Source of the DNA: Deltaproteobacteria bacterium
GTDB taxonomy: Bacteria > Desulfobacterota > Desulfobacteria > Desulfobacterales > G020354645
Length of the DNA stretch: 45,323 nt
Assembly (NCBI GenBank): GCA_020354645.1
Contig: CP070652.1
Span: 1,978,899-2,024,221, forward strand
Reading direction: 5' to 3'
In this document: positions 9,120 through 16,804 of the stretch, piece after piece
Layout: each line of letters begins with the position of its first letter
Position numbering within the stretch: position 1 is the first letter of the stretch
Made by a program: the position numbers and the translations under genes
The notes under the pieces: model-generated
Told to the model about the DNA's origin: nothing
Seen by the model: the letters and a program-made list of their open reading frames with translations, nothing else
The model's database searches: none

Positions 9120-11402
9120 ATGAAAAAGATGATCTTGAGTAATGTATTATTAATATGGATTCTTGTAATCCCAGCGATTTCTGCTTGGGGTGAACAACAG
9201 CCAATCCAAATTCAAAAAGCCTCTGAAAAGCCGCTGGACAGTGATAAAGAAATAAAAGCGCCGACTGCTGCTGAAATTGAAAAAATAATAAACGATCTCA
9301 GCGAGCGCATCAGTAAGTTGAAAAACGCGGATGGCTTGCGGATGGCTGAAGAAATCGGTGTTTCACGCAATGAAATCCAAGAGCGCCGCAAGGGATTAAT
9401 GGCGGTACAATCCGCTTATGAACGCCTTTTAACCGCTACAAATAAGAAAGTTGGTTTAGAAAAGGATGAAGCCCTCCAGATCGAGAAACTCGGTGATCCC
9501 GGAGGAGCATCGATGGCACAGCGCCCACCCTATAGTTTCAGTTTCTACGACAATTTACTGGGCGAACTGACTGCAGTGCAACAAGGGAAAGAAACCCTTA
9601 ATTTGGCAGTCAAGTTGTCCAAAAGATCACTTGAAAATGCAACCGTCAGAATGGAAAAGATCCAAGCCGATTGGCGCCGCCAGAAGGACCTGTTTGAATC
9701 CCAATTGTCCATAAGCAATGCCCGAAAGTCGCAATGGGATCTGGGAACCCTCAAAATTGAAAAGGATCTGGTTGAAGTTATTTTTCTTATTGAAAAAGCA
9801 AACCTTGACAATCTGGAAAAAGAGAAACGGATCGTCGAATATCAGGAAAAGCTCTATCGCAGCCAGGTCGACTGGGTCCGCAGGCACCTGATCTATGAAG
9901 AGACGGATTTTAATGACCGTTTGAAAACATATGAAGCGCAAAAAACAGAATTAAAACAGCAAACGCAGGCCATGAGTATGGAACTCAAGAAAGTTGAAGA
10001 GGATTGGCTTAAAGCGCAGAAAAATCTTGCTGTGGTTACTAGATCAGCAGATACCCAAATTGGGGAAGTTGTTTTGAGACAACTCGGGGCCTGGCGTAAA
10101 ACGTATCAAACAATCATTGAAGAAACCGAGGATATGTTGAGACTCATCGATGAACAGGAAAAAACCTGGCGGTTTCGCAACGATTTGGTTCGCAGGCCAG
10201 TAAAACAGGAGGAACTCCAGAGGTGGAAGAATGAATCGCAAAATCAGCTAAACGATATAAACCGACTCATAAAAGTACACCAAGACTATCAAACCGCTCT
10301 TCAGTCTCAACTCCTTTCAATTGAGAGCCAGCTCGACAAAGAAGGAAGTAGCCCTCGGATTCAAGAGAATTTACACCGTCAGCTTGAAGCTTTTCGCAGG
10401 TTGTCCAGGCATCGTTACAATTACATTTCGATGCTTCTGAGCACAGATCGGATGTACCGCCAGTTTATGGACGAAATTTATCTAAAGCTTCAAAGAATGC
10501 CCTGGAACCAGCGACTCAAAAATCTCAAAATCGAAGGAGAAAAAATATGGAACTATGAGATTTGGGTCATTGATAACCGCGCGGTAACCGTAAGAAAATT
10601 GGTAATTGCTTTGTTCATCCTTATTATCGGAATTTTTGCCGCAAAAATTGTCATTCGCATTCTCAGCAGGCGATTGATCCGCTACGCCAGAATGAGAGAA
10701 ACAACGGCGTCGTTTATCCAAAAAGTGTTTACCTATTTCGCTTATCTGCTGGTCTTACTTTTCGCACTTCGAATGGTGAATATCCCACTTGCCGCCTTTG
10801 CATTTTTAGGGGGTGCAATTGCTATCGGATTGGGTTTCGGGGCTCAGAATCTGATTAACAATTTCATCAGCGGGTTTATTATTATGGGTGAAAGACCCAT
10901 CAGTATCGGCGATCTCATTGAAGTGGAGGGTATATTGGGTCAGGTGGAGGAAATCGGCGCTCGCTGCACCCGGGTGCGTACCGGTGAGAATATTCATATT
11001 CTGGTGCCCAACAGCAGTTTTTTAGAAAAAAATATTACAAACTGGACCCTTTCGGACAAACAAATCCGAACCCGCGTTACAGTCGGCGTTATTTACGGTT
11101 CACCCATTCAGCAAGTGGAGGCGCTTCTGCTCAAGAGCCTGGTGGATAATGTAAAAGTTCACAAAAAACCCGAACCTTTCGTGATTTTCAATGATTTCGG
11201 AGATAATGCCTTGATCTTTGAGCTTTATTTCTGGATCAGCATCACCAAAATCATCGAACGCCGGCTGATTGAAAGCAGTGTTCGGTTTCGAATTGATGAA
11301 CTGTTCAGAGACGCCGGCATTGTCATTGCTTTTCCCCAGCGGGATGTCCATTTAGACACCCATAAACCACTGGAGCTCCGGCTTTTAAATCAACCGGAGT
11401 AA
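9120..11402 (+). CDS. Large MscS-type mechanosensitive channel with periplasmic coiled-coil domain
   Basis: A 760-residue inner-membrane channel that should open on membrane tension and release solutes at osmotic downshock. A signal peptide (about 1-23) is followed by a long helical periplasmic domain (about 40-460, rich in Glu, Lys, Gln). Transmembrane helices lie near 487-510 and 533-556, and the pore helix near 560-592 includes the glycine/alanine-rich GGAIAIGLGFGAQNLINNFISGF. The cytoplasmic MscS beta domain follows (ERPISIGDLIEVEGILGQVEEI, VPNSSFLEKNITNWT). The layout resembles MscK/YbiO/YnaI-type enlarged channels. AAGGAA precedes the ATG. The gene stands alone between a 29-bp MITE remnant and the CNNM gene. 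Confidence 0.93.
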   Translation: MKKMILSNVLLIWILVIPAISAWGEQQPIQIQKASEKPLDSDKEIKAPTAAEIEKIINDLSERISKLKNADGLRMAEEIGVSRNEIQERRKGLMAVQSAYERLLTATNKKVGLEKDEALQIEKLGDPGGASMAQRPPYSFSFYDNLLGELTAVQQGKETLNLAVKLSKRSLENATVRMEKIQADWRRQKDLFESQLSISNARKSQWDLGTLKIEKDLVEVIFLIEKANLDNLEKEKRIVEYQEKLYRSQVDWVRRHLIYEETDFNDRLKTYEAQKTELKQQTQAMSMELKKVEEDWLKAQKNLAVVTRSADTQIGEVVLRQLGAWRKTYQTIIEETEDMLRLIDEQEKTWRFRNDLVRRPVKQEELQRWKNESQNQLNDINRLIKVHQDYQTALQSQLLSIESQLDKEGSSPRIQENLHRQLEAFRRLSRHRYNYISMLLSTDRMYRQFMDEIYLKLQRMPWNQRLKNLKIEGEKIWNYEIWVIDNRAVTVRKLVIALFILIIGIFAAKIVIRILSRRLIRYARMRETTASFIQKVFTYFAYLLVLLFALRMVNIPLAAFAFLGGAIAIGLGFGAQNLINNFISGFIIMGERPISIGDLIEVEGILGQVEEIGARCTRVRTGENIHILVPNSSFLEKNITNWTLSDKQIRTRVTVGVIYGSPIQQVEALLLKSLVDNVKVHKKPEPFVIFNDFGDNALIFELYFWISITKIIERRLIESSVRFRIDELFRDAGIVIAFPQRDVHLDTHKPLELRLLNQPE

Positions 11403-11702
11403 CCTTCTGCAAAGCACTTTAAATTGAACATTTTAACGTTTAAATGTGAATGCCCAAAGTAAATCGATTATAGTAAATACGCCGATCACAAAAAACATAA
11501 ATTTCAGGTGGCCAACTTATTAATTGACATACGTTTCGAATATTATTATATTTATCTGTAGTTTATAGAATAGAGATAAATGAAATCACACGAAACAGAC
11601 CCGTCAATCTCTTCCATGGCATCAATTGGGGTAACTGAGAACTTAATTTTAGAATATTTTAGTCGATCATTCCTTGCATATTTAATATCAAGGGCTCTCT
11701 GA
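11403..11702. other. Intergenic stretch before the CNNM gene
   Basis: Exactly 300 bases without a credible gene. It carries a good sigma-70 promoter (11524-11552) and then an A/T-rich leader of about 140 bases before the CNNM start. I could not recognise a riboswitch fold in the leader, although Mg-responsive leaders are known for some genes of this kind. Confidence 0.5.
11524..11552 (+). promoter_or_regulatory. Sigma-70 promoter for the CNNM/HlyC-CorC gene
   Basis: A perfect TTGACA (11524-11529) is followed after exactly 17 bases by TATATT (11547-11552). The start codon at 11703 lies about 145 bases downstream of the expected transcription start, leaving a long 5' leader. Confidence 0.65.
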
Positions 11703-12923
11703 ATGTTAGATCAAATCATTGTCTTAACCGCCCTGATTTTGCTTTCAGGGTTTTTCTCCTCCGCCGAAACAGCCTTATTTTCCATCAGCAAAGTAAAAGC
11801 CCGGCATCTCGCCAAGGATAAAGGTAAAACAAATAGGCTGATAAAGAAAATGAAAGAAAATCCTCACAAGCTTCTTTCAACCATCCTTATCGGCAACAAT
11901 CTGGTGAATGTCGCTGCTTCCGCTCTGGCAACCGCCCTCACGATCAAACTGATGTCGAGCCATGCCGTAGGGATTGCCACCGGAATCATGACCCTCACGA
12001 TACTGATCTTCGGTGAAATTTTTCCGAAATCAATTGCCACCCGCAACAATGTTTTGATCGCAAGACTGGTAATCGTTCCGATTTACTGGCTTTCAATTTT
12101 GTTTTCTCCCCTCATTCTTTTTCTGAATTTTATTCCCCAAATAACCAATAAAATACAAAAAAAACACGCGGTCACCGAAGAAGAGTTAATTACTTTTGTC
12201 GAGGTGGTTGAAGAGGAAGGTGAAATAAAGGAACAAGAAAAAAAACTCATCCATAACATATTCGAATTCGATGACACCAATGCTTCCGAAATAATGACGC
12301 CCAGGGGGGATATGTTTGTCATCGATGCTGACGAAAATATGGATTTAGAAGCCATCATTCAATCCGGATTCACCCGCATCCCGGTAATTGAGGGCGATAT
12401 CGACCATGTCGTCGGCATATTGAATATAAAGGATCTCTTCTTGGAACAAGCCAAGGGGAATGGAGAGCTAGATGTGCGCAAAATTATGAACAAGCCTTAT
12501 TTTGTGCCGGAGTACAAAAAACTGGATTCTCTGCTTCACCAGTTCAAGAAAAGAAAACAACACATGGCGATTGTGGTTGATGAACACGGTGGGGTATCCG
12601 GATTGATTACCCTGGAAGACGCACTTGAGGAAATTGTAGGAGAAATCGTCGACGAAACCGACAAAGATGAACCACAGATTGTCAGAGTCAAGCCCAACGA
12701 ATGGATTGTCCCTGGTAAATCCGAAATTGAAGAGGTCAATGAGAAAATACCAATGAATATTCCGGATTCCAAGGAATATGACACCTTTTCGGGATATATT
12801 TTAGATACCATAGAACGAATACCAAAGGAAAATGAAGAAATACCGGTTGGAAAATTCCTGGTCACCGTCAAAGAAATGGACGGCATTCGCATCAGAGAAT
12901 ACCTGGTCAGGCAAGAAACTTAG
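11703..12923 (+). CDS. CNNM/HlyC-CorC family membrane protein (DUF21, CBS pair, CorC domain)
   Basis: A 406-residue inner-membrane protein of the family linked to Mg2+ or Co2+ efflux and Na+/Mg2+ exchange. Residues about 1-150 form the DUF21 (CNNM) transmembrane domain, opening with LSGFFSSAETALFSISKVKAR and containing the FGEIFPKS motif. A CBS pair (about 195-325) has MTPRGDMFVIDADE and VVDEHGGVSGLITLEDALEEIVGEI, expected to bind ATP-Mg. The CorC_HlyC C-terminal domain (about 335-406) closes with VGKFLVTVKEMDGIRI. The older name hemolysin is misleading. The stop codon TAG forms the first three bases of a 26-bp palindromic repeat. Confidence 0.95.
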   Translation: MLDQIIVLTALILLSGFFSSAETALFSISKVKARHLAKDKGKTNRLIKKMKENPHKLLSTILIGNNLVNVAASALATALTIKLMSSHAVGIATGIMTLTILIFGEIFPKSIATRNNVLIARLVIVPIYWLSILFSPLILFLNFIPQITNKIQKKHAVTEEELITFVEVVEEEGEIKEQEKKLIHNIFEFDDTNASEIMTPRGDMFVIDADENMDLEAIIQSGFTRIPVIEGDIDHVVGILNIKDLFLEQAKGNGELDVRKIMNKPYFVPEYKKLDSLLHQFKKRKQHMAIVVDEHGGVSGLITLEDALEEIVGEIVDETDKDEPQIVRVKPNEWIVPGKSEIEEVNEKIPMNIPDSKEYDTFSGYILDTIERIPKENEEIPVGKFLVTVKEMDGIRIREYLVRQET

Positions 12924-12946
12924 CAGTGGTTTCAAATAACCATCTA
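12921..12946. repeat. 26-bp palindromic repeat of family C, degenerate copy
   Basis: A degenerate palindrome beginning TAGCAGTGGTTT and ending ACCATCTA. It has the same length and sequence class as the near-perfect 26-mer at 23007-23032, and the same ends as the larger elements at 16156-16375 and 39550-39736. Its first three bases are the stop codon of the CNNM gene. Confidence 0.5.
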
Positions 12947-13007
12947 AAACCTAAAGGCTGAGTTGCAAACGGGTAAACCGGCTAACCTAATACCACACCT
13001 TTGAAAA

Positions 13008-13997
13008 CTAAAGTACTTCCGTCATCCGCTTCAGGTCTTCCTTTTTGCCCATTACGACAATTACGTCTCCGGCCTCCAGCCGTTCCGAGGGACTCGGATT
13101 GAAAATCATCTCATCGGTAGGTTTTTTAATGGCCACAATAATGACCCCAAAATCCTGTCTGAGTTGGCTCTCTATCAGCGTTTTGCCGATAAGATCAGAA
13201 TTCGGTCCGATTTTTGCCTCTTCCATCATCAACCCTAAATGGCTCTCCATCATGGCAATATCGATAAAATCGACAACCGTGGGTCTTTTTAACACCTGAG
13301 CCATTCGACGACCGCCGATCAGATGCGGTGAAACGACTCGTTGGGCGCCGGCTCTTTTTAGCTTGGCCTCATTTTTTTCATCGGAGGCCCTCGAAAGCAC
13401 GAATATTTCCGGTTGAAGACCCTTGGCCGTCAGCGTTATAAAGACATTGTTGGCATCGGATCGTACGGCCGGAACAATCCCCCTGGCATTCTTAATACCG
13501 GCTGCAATCAGAGCCTCTTCAGATGTAGCATCCATATGTATATACAAATACCCCTGATCTTCCAGCACTTCAATTTTAGAGCGATCTTTTTCAATCACAA
13601 CGAAGGGTATATTTTCTGCCTGCAGTTCCCGGCAAATGACTTTACCGATGCGCCCATATCCGCATATGATAAAATGCCCCTTTAATGCTGATATATTTTT
13701 TTCCAATTTTCTTCTCCCAAGGCTTCTTCTCAACTCACCTTCAATGAACATCCTCAGCAGCATACCGATGGTGTAAGCCCCAAGGGTAACACCGCCGCTG
13801 ATAATGATGATGGTAATGATACGGCCGTAAATAGTGAGCGGTTTTATCTCACTAAATCCAACTGTACTGATGGTAATCAACGTCATATAAAATGCCTCGA
13901 ACACAGACATATGCTCAACTACATAGTAACCACAGGTTCCGAATGCGATTATACAAAAAAGCAGGGTCAGGGCGCGCTGTAATCTTTTGTACTCCAT
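13008..13997 (-). CDS. Potassium channel with RCK (TrkA-N/TrkA-C) regulatory domains
   Basis: A 329-residue two-transmembrane K+ channel of the MthK/Kch type. TM1 (about 8-27), a pore loop with selectivity filter TVGFSE (an F at the usual Y position and no GYGD) and TM2 (about 60-84) precede a TrkA-N RCK domain (about 108-225, nucleotide motif GYGRIGKVICREL) and a TrkA-C domain (about 245-329). TrkA-C domains of such channels can bind c-di-AMP in other bacteria; a diadenylate cyclase lies at 35272-36702, so a link is possible but not shown. The gene is convergent with the CNNM gene. The filter variant TVGF occurs in other prokaryotic K+ channels. Confidence 0.93.
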   Translation of the reverse strand: MEYKRLQRALTLLFCIIAFGTCGYYVVEHMSVFEAFYMTLITISTVGFSEIKPLTIYGRIITIIIISGGVTLGAYTIGMLLRMFIEGELRRSLGRRKLEKNISALKGHFIICGYGRIGKVICRELQAENIPFVVIEKDRSKIEVLEDQGYLYIHMDATSEEALIAAGIKNARGIVPAVRSDANNVFITLTAKGLQPEIFVLSRASDEKNEAKLKRAGAQRVVSPHLIGGRRMAQVLKRPTVVDFIDIAMMESHLGLMMEEAKIGPNSDLIGKTLIESQLRQDFGVIIVAIKKPTDEMIFNPSPSERLEAGDVIVVMGKKEDLKRMTEVL

Positions 13998-14122
13998 CGA
14001 AAAAATCCATTCCGCTGGGGTGGGTATCGAAGGGTAGCTTATGATTCAAAAAAATGATGCATTTTAAAATTATGTAAAGTGTAAAACTTCTTCTGAGGAT
14101 AAATAAAAAGTTGTAATTATTT

Positions 14123-14304
14123 GAGGAGTCGGGGAGTTTTTTGACCTTGTGCCTCCAGTCTTTGTTTTTCTAAGCAATTTGGCAATGGGGGATACTTGCC
14201 CCCCCTCCGCATTCCACTTTCGGTGGCTGCGGTCTCCCTCGCTGCCATATTGCAGAAAAACAAAAGACTTACGACAATGGATCAAAAAAACTCCCCGATC
14301 CTTC
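14123..14304. mobile_element. 182-bp MITE with perfect 8-bp target duplication
   Basis: Terminal inverted repeats begin GAGGAGTCGGGGAGTTTTTT on the left and end AACTCCCCGATCCTTC on the right. Further inward GTCTTTGTTTTTCT pairs with AGAAAAACAAAAGAC, so a transcript would fold into one long hairpin. Perfect direct repeats AATTATTT flank it (14115-14122 and 14305-14312). It encodes no protein. The ends match those at 8946, 39923 and 44914. It occupies the gap between the K+ channel gene and hup; the rest of 13998-14470 has no gene I can support. Confidence 0.85.
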
Positions 14305-14470
14305 AATTATTTAAAGCCACTTCATAGCATACAATTTTTCTGTTTTTCAACCTCCCCAATATTTTGCAATAGATCCTAACGATGGCGCACGCCAGTTTTA
14401 TACACGTGAAGGATAAAAATACATACGGGTTCGCTTTTTTATCAATAAAATTATTAAAGACCTAAAAAAA

Positions 14471-14500
14471 AGGCAGAGCCGCTGCCGGCTCTGCCTGAGG
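14471..14500 (-). terminator. Rho-independent terminator of the HU gene
   Basis: On the minus strand a perfect 12-base stem (AGGCAGAGCCGG with its complement, 14471-14496) runs into eight T (14463-14470). It is about 50 bases past the hup stop. Confidence 0.9.
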
Positions 14501-14506
14501 CTGTCA

Positions 14507-14541
14507 CGGAAAGCCACGCCCTGAAGGGCGGGGAGCTTTAC
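14507..14541. repeat. Short hairpin repeat behind hup (IS200/IS605-end-like)
   Basis: A hairpin CGCCCTGAAGGGCG followed by GGGGAGCTTTAC. It matches 33408-33441 (CGCCCTTTAGGGCG, then GAGAGCTTCAC) over about 34 bases. Related TGAAGCTCC starts occur at 18413, 29815 and 39069. Such small foldback ends with AAGCTCCC resemble ends of IS200/IS605 elements, but no transposase is present. Confidence 0.5.
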
Positions 14542-14544
14542 TGT

Positions 14545-14814
14545 CTATTTTACTGCTTCTTTTAATGCCTTCCCGGCAACGAATTTCGGGACCTTTGCTG
14601 CTTTTATCGTGAGTGGCTCGCCGGTTTGCGGATTTCTGCCTTTCCGGGCCTTTCGTTTTGCCACTTTAAAAGTTCCGAATCCGACTAAGCCGACATCGTC
14701 GCCTTTTTTCAGAGCTTTTGTGATTGATGATAGCACGCAGTCCACAGCCGCTTGCGCCTCTTTTTTGGTACTTACCACTTTGACAACTTCGTTGATCAAA
14801 TCTCCCTTATTCAT
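14545..14814 (-). CDS. hup: DNA-binding protein HU
   Basis: An 89-residue histone-like protein that bends and compacts DNA as a dimer. It has the whole HU fold: helical N-terminus MNKGDLINEVVK, the signature VGFGTFKVAKRKARKGRNPQTGEPLTI with the R-x-x-x-G-R-N-P beta-arm that enters the minor groove, and C-terminal VPKFVAGKALKEAV. AAAGGAGT precedes the ATG at ideal distance. The arm contains NPQTG rather than IHF-specific changes, so HU rather than IHF. HU and IHF can assist DNA looping between enhancers and sigma-54 promoters, of which there are several nearby; that connection is only suggestive. Confidence 0.97.
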   Translation of the reverse strand: MNKGDLINEVVKVVSTKKEAQAAVDCVLSSITKALKKGDDVGLVGFGTFKVAKRKARKGRNPQTGEPLTIKAAKVPKFVAGKALKEAVK

Positions 14815-14873
14815 AAATTTTACTCCTTTCCCGATTCACTAAACTATGATTAAATTATTACCACCATTGACGC

Positions 14874-15065
14874 CTAAACCTTGCATTTGGGACAAAATTT
14901 TCTAGGTGTTCCTCTGCCCGTCCATGGAAAATTCATGAAATGCTTCACACCGCATTTAGGACAGATGCATTCCACGACAATTTTCTCCAAATCGATATGT
15001 TTTTCAACAGCCGTTTCGTCATCGGAAATACTCATGGGATTATGATGATCTTGTTGACGCTTCAT
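14874..15065 (-). CDS. Small zinc-ribbon protein
   Basis: A 63-residue protein with two CxxC pairs (ECICPKCGVKH near residue 33-42 and KFCPKCKV at the very C-terminus), which should bind one zinc ion. The N-terminal half is charged. I do not recognise the family and no function can be given. No clear ribosome site precedes the ATG at 15065; a second ATG at 15035 is possible. It lies just upstream of hup in the same direction. The paired cysteines at both ends of a compact domain argue that it is real. Confidence 0.65.
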   Translation of the reverse strand: MKRQQDHHNPMSISDDETAVEKHIDLEKIVVECICPKCGVKHFMNFPWTGRGTPRKFCPKCKV

Positions 15066-15213
15066 AGAGTCTATAATTACATTAACGTAATTGTTGATGT
15101 TCTCACAGAGAGATCCTATAAATCAAATATTTATTTTCAAACCTTAAGTACTTAACGCAAACAAGTTAAAAAGCTTTTTGTTGGAATCGGTCATCAGGTA
15201 TTTCCCCCACAAA

Positions 15214-15576
15214 CTATAATCCAACAACTTTTTCGAATGCCTCCATTTTGGTTTTGCATTTTATGCAATATCGTGCAATCGGCCTTGCCTTTAAGCGATT
15301 AATTGAAATATCTGAACCGCATGCTTCACATATTCCATAGGTTCCTTCTTCTATGGCCTCTATCGATTGTCTGATCCTACTAATCAGTTTGCTTTCTCTG
15401 TCTCGAAGTCTGAGGGTGCAATTGCGGTCCGCTTCTATTGCTGCCCGGTCCAAGGGGTCTGGTTCATTAATAGTTGCCGCTAACAAACCCTCCACGGTTT
15501 CATCTGCCCGTCGTGCCAGTTCCTTCAACTGTTGGTTTAGAATATCCTTAAAGTAGTCCAGATCGTCATCTTTCAT
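15214..15576 (-). CDS. DksA/TraR family C4 zinc-finger protein
   Basis: A 120-residue RNA polymerase-binding regulator of the DksA/TraR group; DksA itself works with ppGpp in the secondary channel of RNA polymerase. It has a long helical coiled coil (about 1-80), with the conserved tip-region segment DPLDRAAIEAD, followed by a C4 zinc finger (CEACG... then CIKCK, about residues 83-107). Its length is shorter than E. coli DksA (151) and fits the DksA-like group of Desulfobacterota. TAGGAG lies 7-8 bases before the ATG. Whether it replaces a longer DksA elsewhere in the genome cannot be judged. Confidence 0.92.
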   Translation of the reverse strand: MKDDDLDYFKDILNQQLKELARRADETVEGLLAATINEPDPLDRAAIEADRNCTLRLRDRESKLISRIRQSIEAIEEGTYGICEACGSDISINRLKARPIARYCIKCKTKMEAFEKVVGL

Positions 15577-15750
15577 GTTTCGACTCCTACACCAAGATCT
15601 TTTATCTTCTACCGATTATTGCGCCAAAGAGTTTGGCTAACTTTACATTCCGAATACGAGGGGTTAATTTGCTAGGTCCTGTCGCCTATTAGGGATTAAA
15701 AGAAAAATAGATCGGTTGCCATGATTTTTTCAACGATGCTTATCTTCAGA

Positions 15751-15966
15751 CTAGTATAGATCTTTATGATGATACTTCTTTTTAATCGTATCCTTTCTGA
15801 TTGGTTGCAAATAAAGAGGCTTTGATTTTTTCTTGCGGCATGCGGGACAGCGCTTAGGTTCGTCAAAGCCTCTTAGCTGATAATACATTTGCTCATCAAT
15901 TGTGTAGTCAAACTCACAATCGCATTGGATACAGGTGATGACTTTCGTTTGGGTATCAGGTTGCAT
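15751..15966 (-). CDS. Zinc-ribbon (zf-trcl type) protein behind a sigma-54 promoter
   Basis: A 71-residue protein with CIQCDCEFDYTIDEQMYY and GFDEPKRCPACRKKK, the usual pattern of the probable zinc-binding domain zf-trcl: one CxxC, an F-x-Y-T segment, a YY pair and EPKRCPxCR. The C-terminus is very basic and could bind nucleic acid. The role of this family is unknown. A near-consensus sigma-54 promoter sits 65 bases upstream at 16031-16046, which groups it with groEL and other stress genes in this window. The ribosome site is weak (GGATTGG). Confidence 0.88.
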   Translation of the reverse strand: MQPDTQTKVITCIQCDCEFDYTIDEQMYYQLRGFDEPKRCPACRKKKSKPLYLQPIRKDTIKKKYHHKDLY

Positions 15967-16030
15967 GGTTCCAATCCGGTTTGAATTTTATAATTTTAGT
16001 GAAAATTAAGTGTTGAGCCAATAGAAAAAC

Positions 16031-16046
16031 TGCAAGGCTTATGCCA
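16031..16046 (-). promoter_or_regulatory. Sigma-54 promoter of the zf-trcl gene
   Basis: Read on the minus strand the sequence is TGGCATAAGCCTTGCA, matching the -24/-12 consensus TGGCAC-N5-TTGCW at all positions but one and with correct spacing. The transcription start would be near 16020, about 55 bases before the ATG at 15966. Confidence 0.85.
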
Positions 16047-16155
16047 ATACCCTAAACGGCAAAAAATATATATTTTAGAATCGGCGATTAAGCCTATTGA
16101 CCCTGGACTCACCCTGTAGCTCAAGTTGCCATGGTAGGATTGTATACCCTTGCAC

Positions 16156-16375
16156 TAGAGGTGGTTTCAAAACCTCTTTTTCAGCCATTTTGCGATCTTT
16201 TGCTCCAAGGCGCTTAGTCCCGCCCAGGCGGGATAAAATCTTGAACTGTTTGAGGGCGTTAGCCCGAGTTTTCAAGATTTAGTGCAGCGAGTTTAGCGCT
16301 TTTCAATCCGCCAAAGATCTAGCGCGGATAAAAAGGCCCAAACCGTTGAAAAAAAGAGTTTTGAAACGACTTCTA
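16156..16375. repeat. Repeat element of family C, full copy 1
   Basis: Ends form inverted repeats (TAGAGGTGGTTTCAAAAC and GTTTTGAAACGACTTCTA). The interior (CGCTTAG, GTTAGCCCGAGTT, TTTAG-GCAGCGAG-TTTAGCGCTTT) matches 39550-39736. No protein is encoded. It lies directly beside the family A element at 16378 and within the 838-base gene-free stretch 15967-16804. Confidence 0.75.
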
Positions 16376-16377
16376 TT

Positions 16378-16674
16378 GTCATGTCCCAGAAATAAGTTAC
16401 AAAATCCAGCACAAGGTGTGAAAGGTTTTTACGAGTGCCATTGAGCATTTTGGGATCAAGACACCGGTTGCAGCGGGGCGTAAAATCCGCCGGCGGCGGA
16501 TGAAAATCAAAAGCTGTCTGAGTCCCGAGGCCCGCTAGGCGGGCCGAGGTCGAGTTCTTTTGATTTAGCCCCGTGCAGTCCCGCTTTCAGCGGGATCCCC
16601 AAAATGGTCGCCGGCGCAAGCAAATGGCTTTCAAACCACTGTAACACTTTTTAAACTTATTTCTGGGACATGAC
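16378..16674. mobile_element. Repeat A, copy 2, with 21-bp perfect inverted repeats
   Basis: The ends 16378-16398 and 16654-16674 are perfect 21-base inverted repeats (core TGTCCCAGAAATAAGTT). The interior matches the left edge of the window (1-225). It has no coding capacity. Together with the adjacent family C element it fills about 520 bases between a sigma-54 promoter (16031-16046) and two candidate enhancer sites (16703-16750). CACTAG occurs at both outer borders of the pair (16153-16158 and 16674-16679). Confidence 0.8.
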
Positions 16675-16702
16675 ACTAGGAGCCATTAGGCATCCGATAA
16701 AA

Positions 16703-16750
16703 CGGAACTTTGGGTTCTGATGGGTCAAAAAAACGGAATTGAAGATTCCG
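16703..16750. promoter_or_regulatory. Pair of candidate activator sites (UAS)
   Basis: Two inverted repeats of the form CGGAAY-N5-RTTCYG: CGGAAC-N5-GTTCTG at 16703-16719 and CGGAAT-N5-ATTCCG at 16734-16750, 31 bases apart (three helical turns). The same motif, in pairs 30 bases apart, lies near other sigma-54 promoters here. The nearest such promoter is 16031-16046. Confidence 0.65.
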
Positions 16751-16804
16751 ATTTTAACGGTGATCCCGGTCTGTAATTTTCAAACGCTTATAGATGGTAA
16801 GATA

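Noticed and set aside
14149..14379. Plus-strand open frame of 76 codons
   Set aside because: It lies within the MITE at 14123-14304 and follows its hairpin; no coding evidence.
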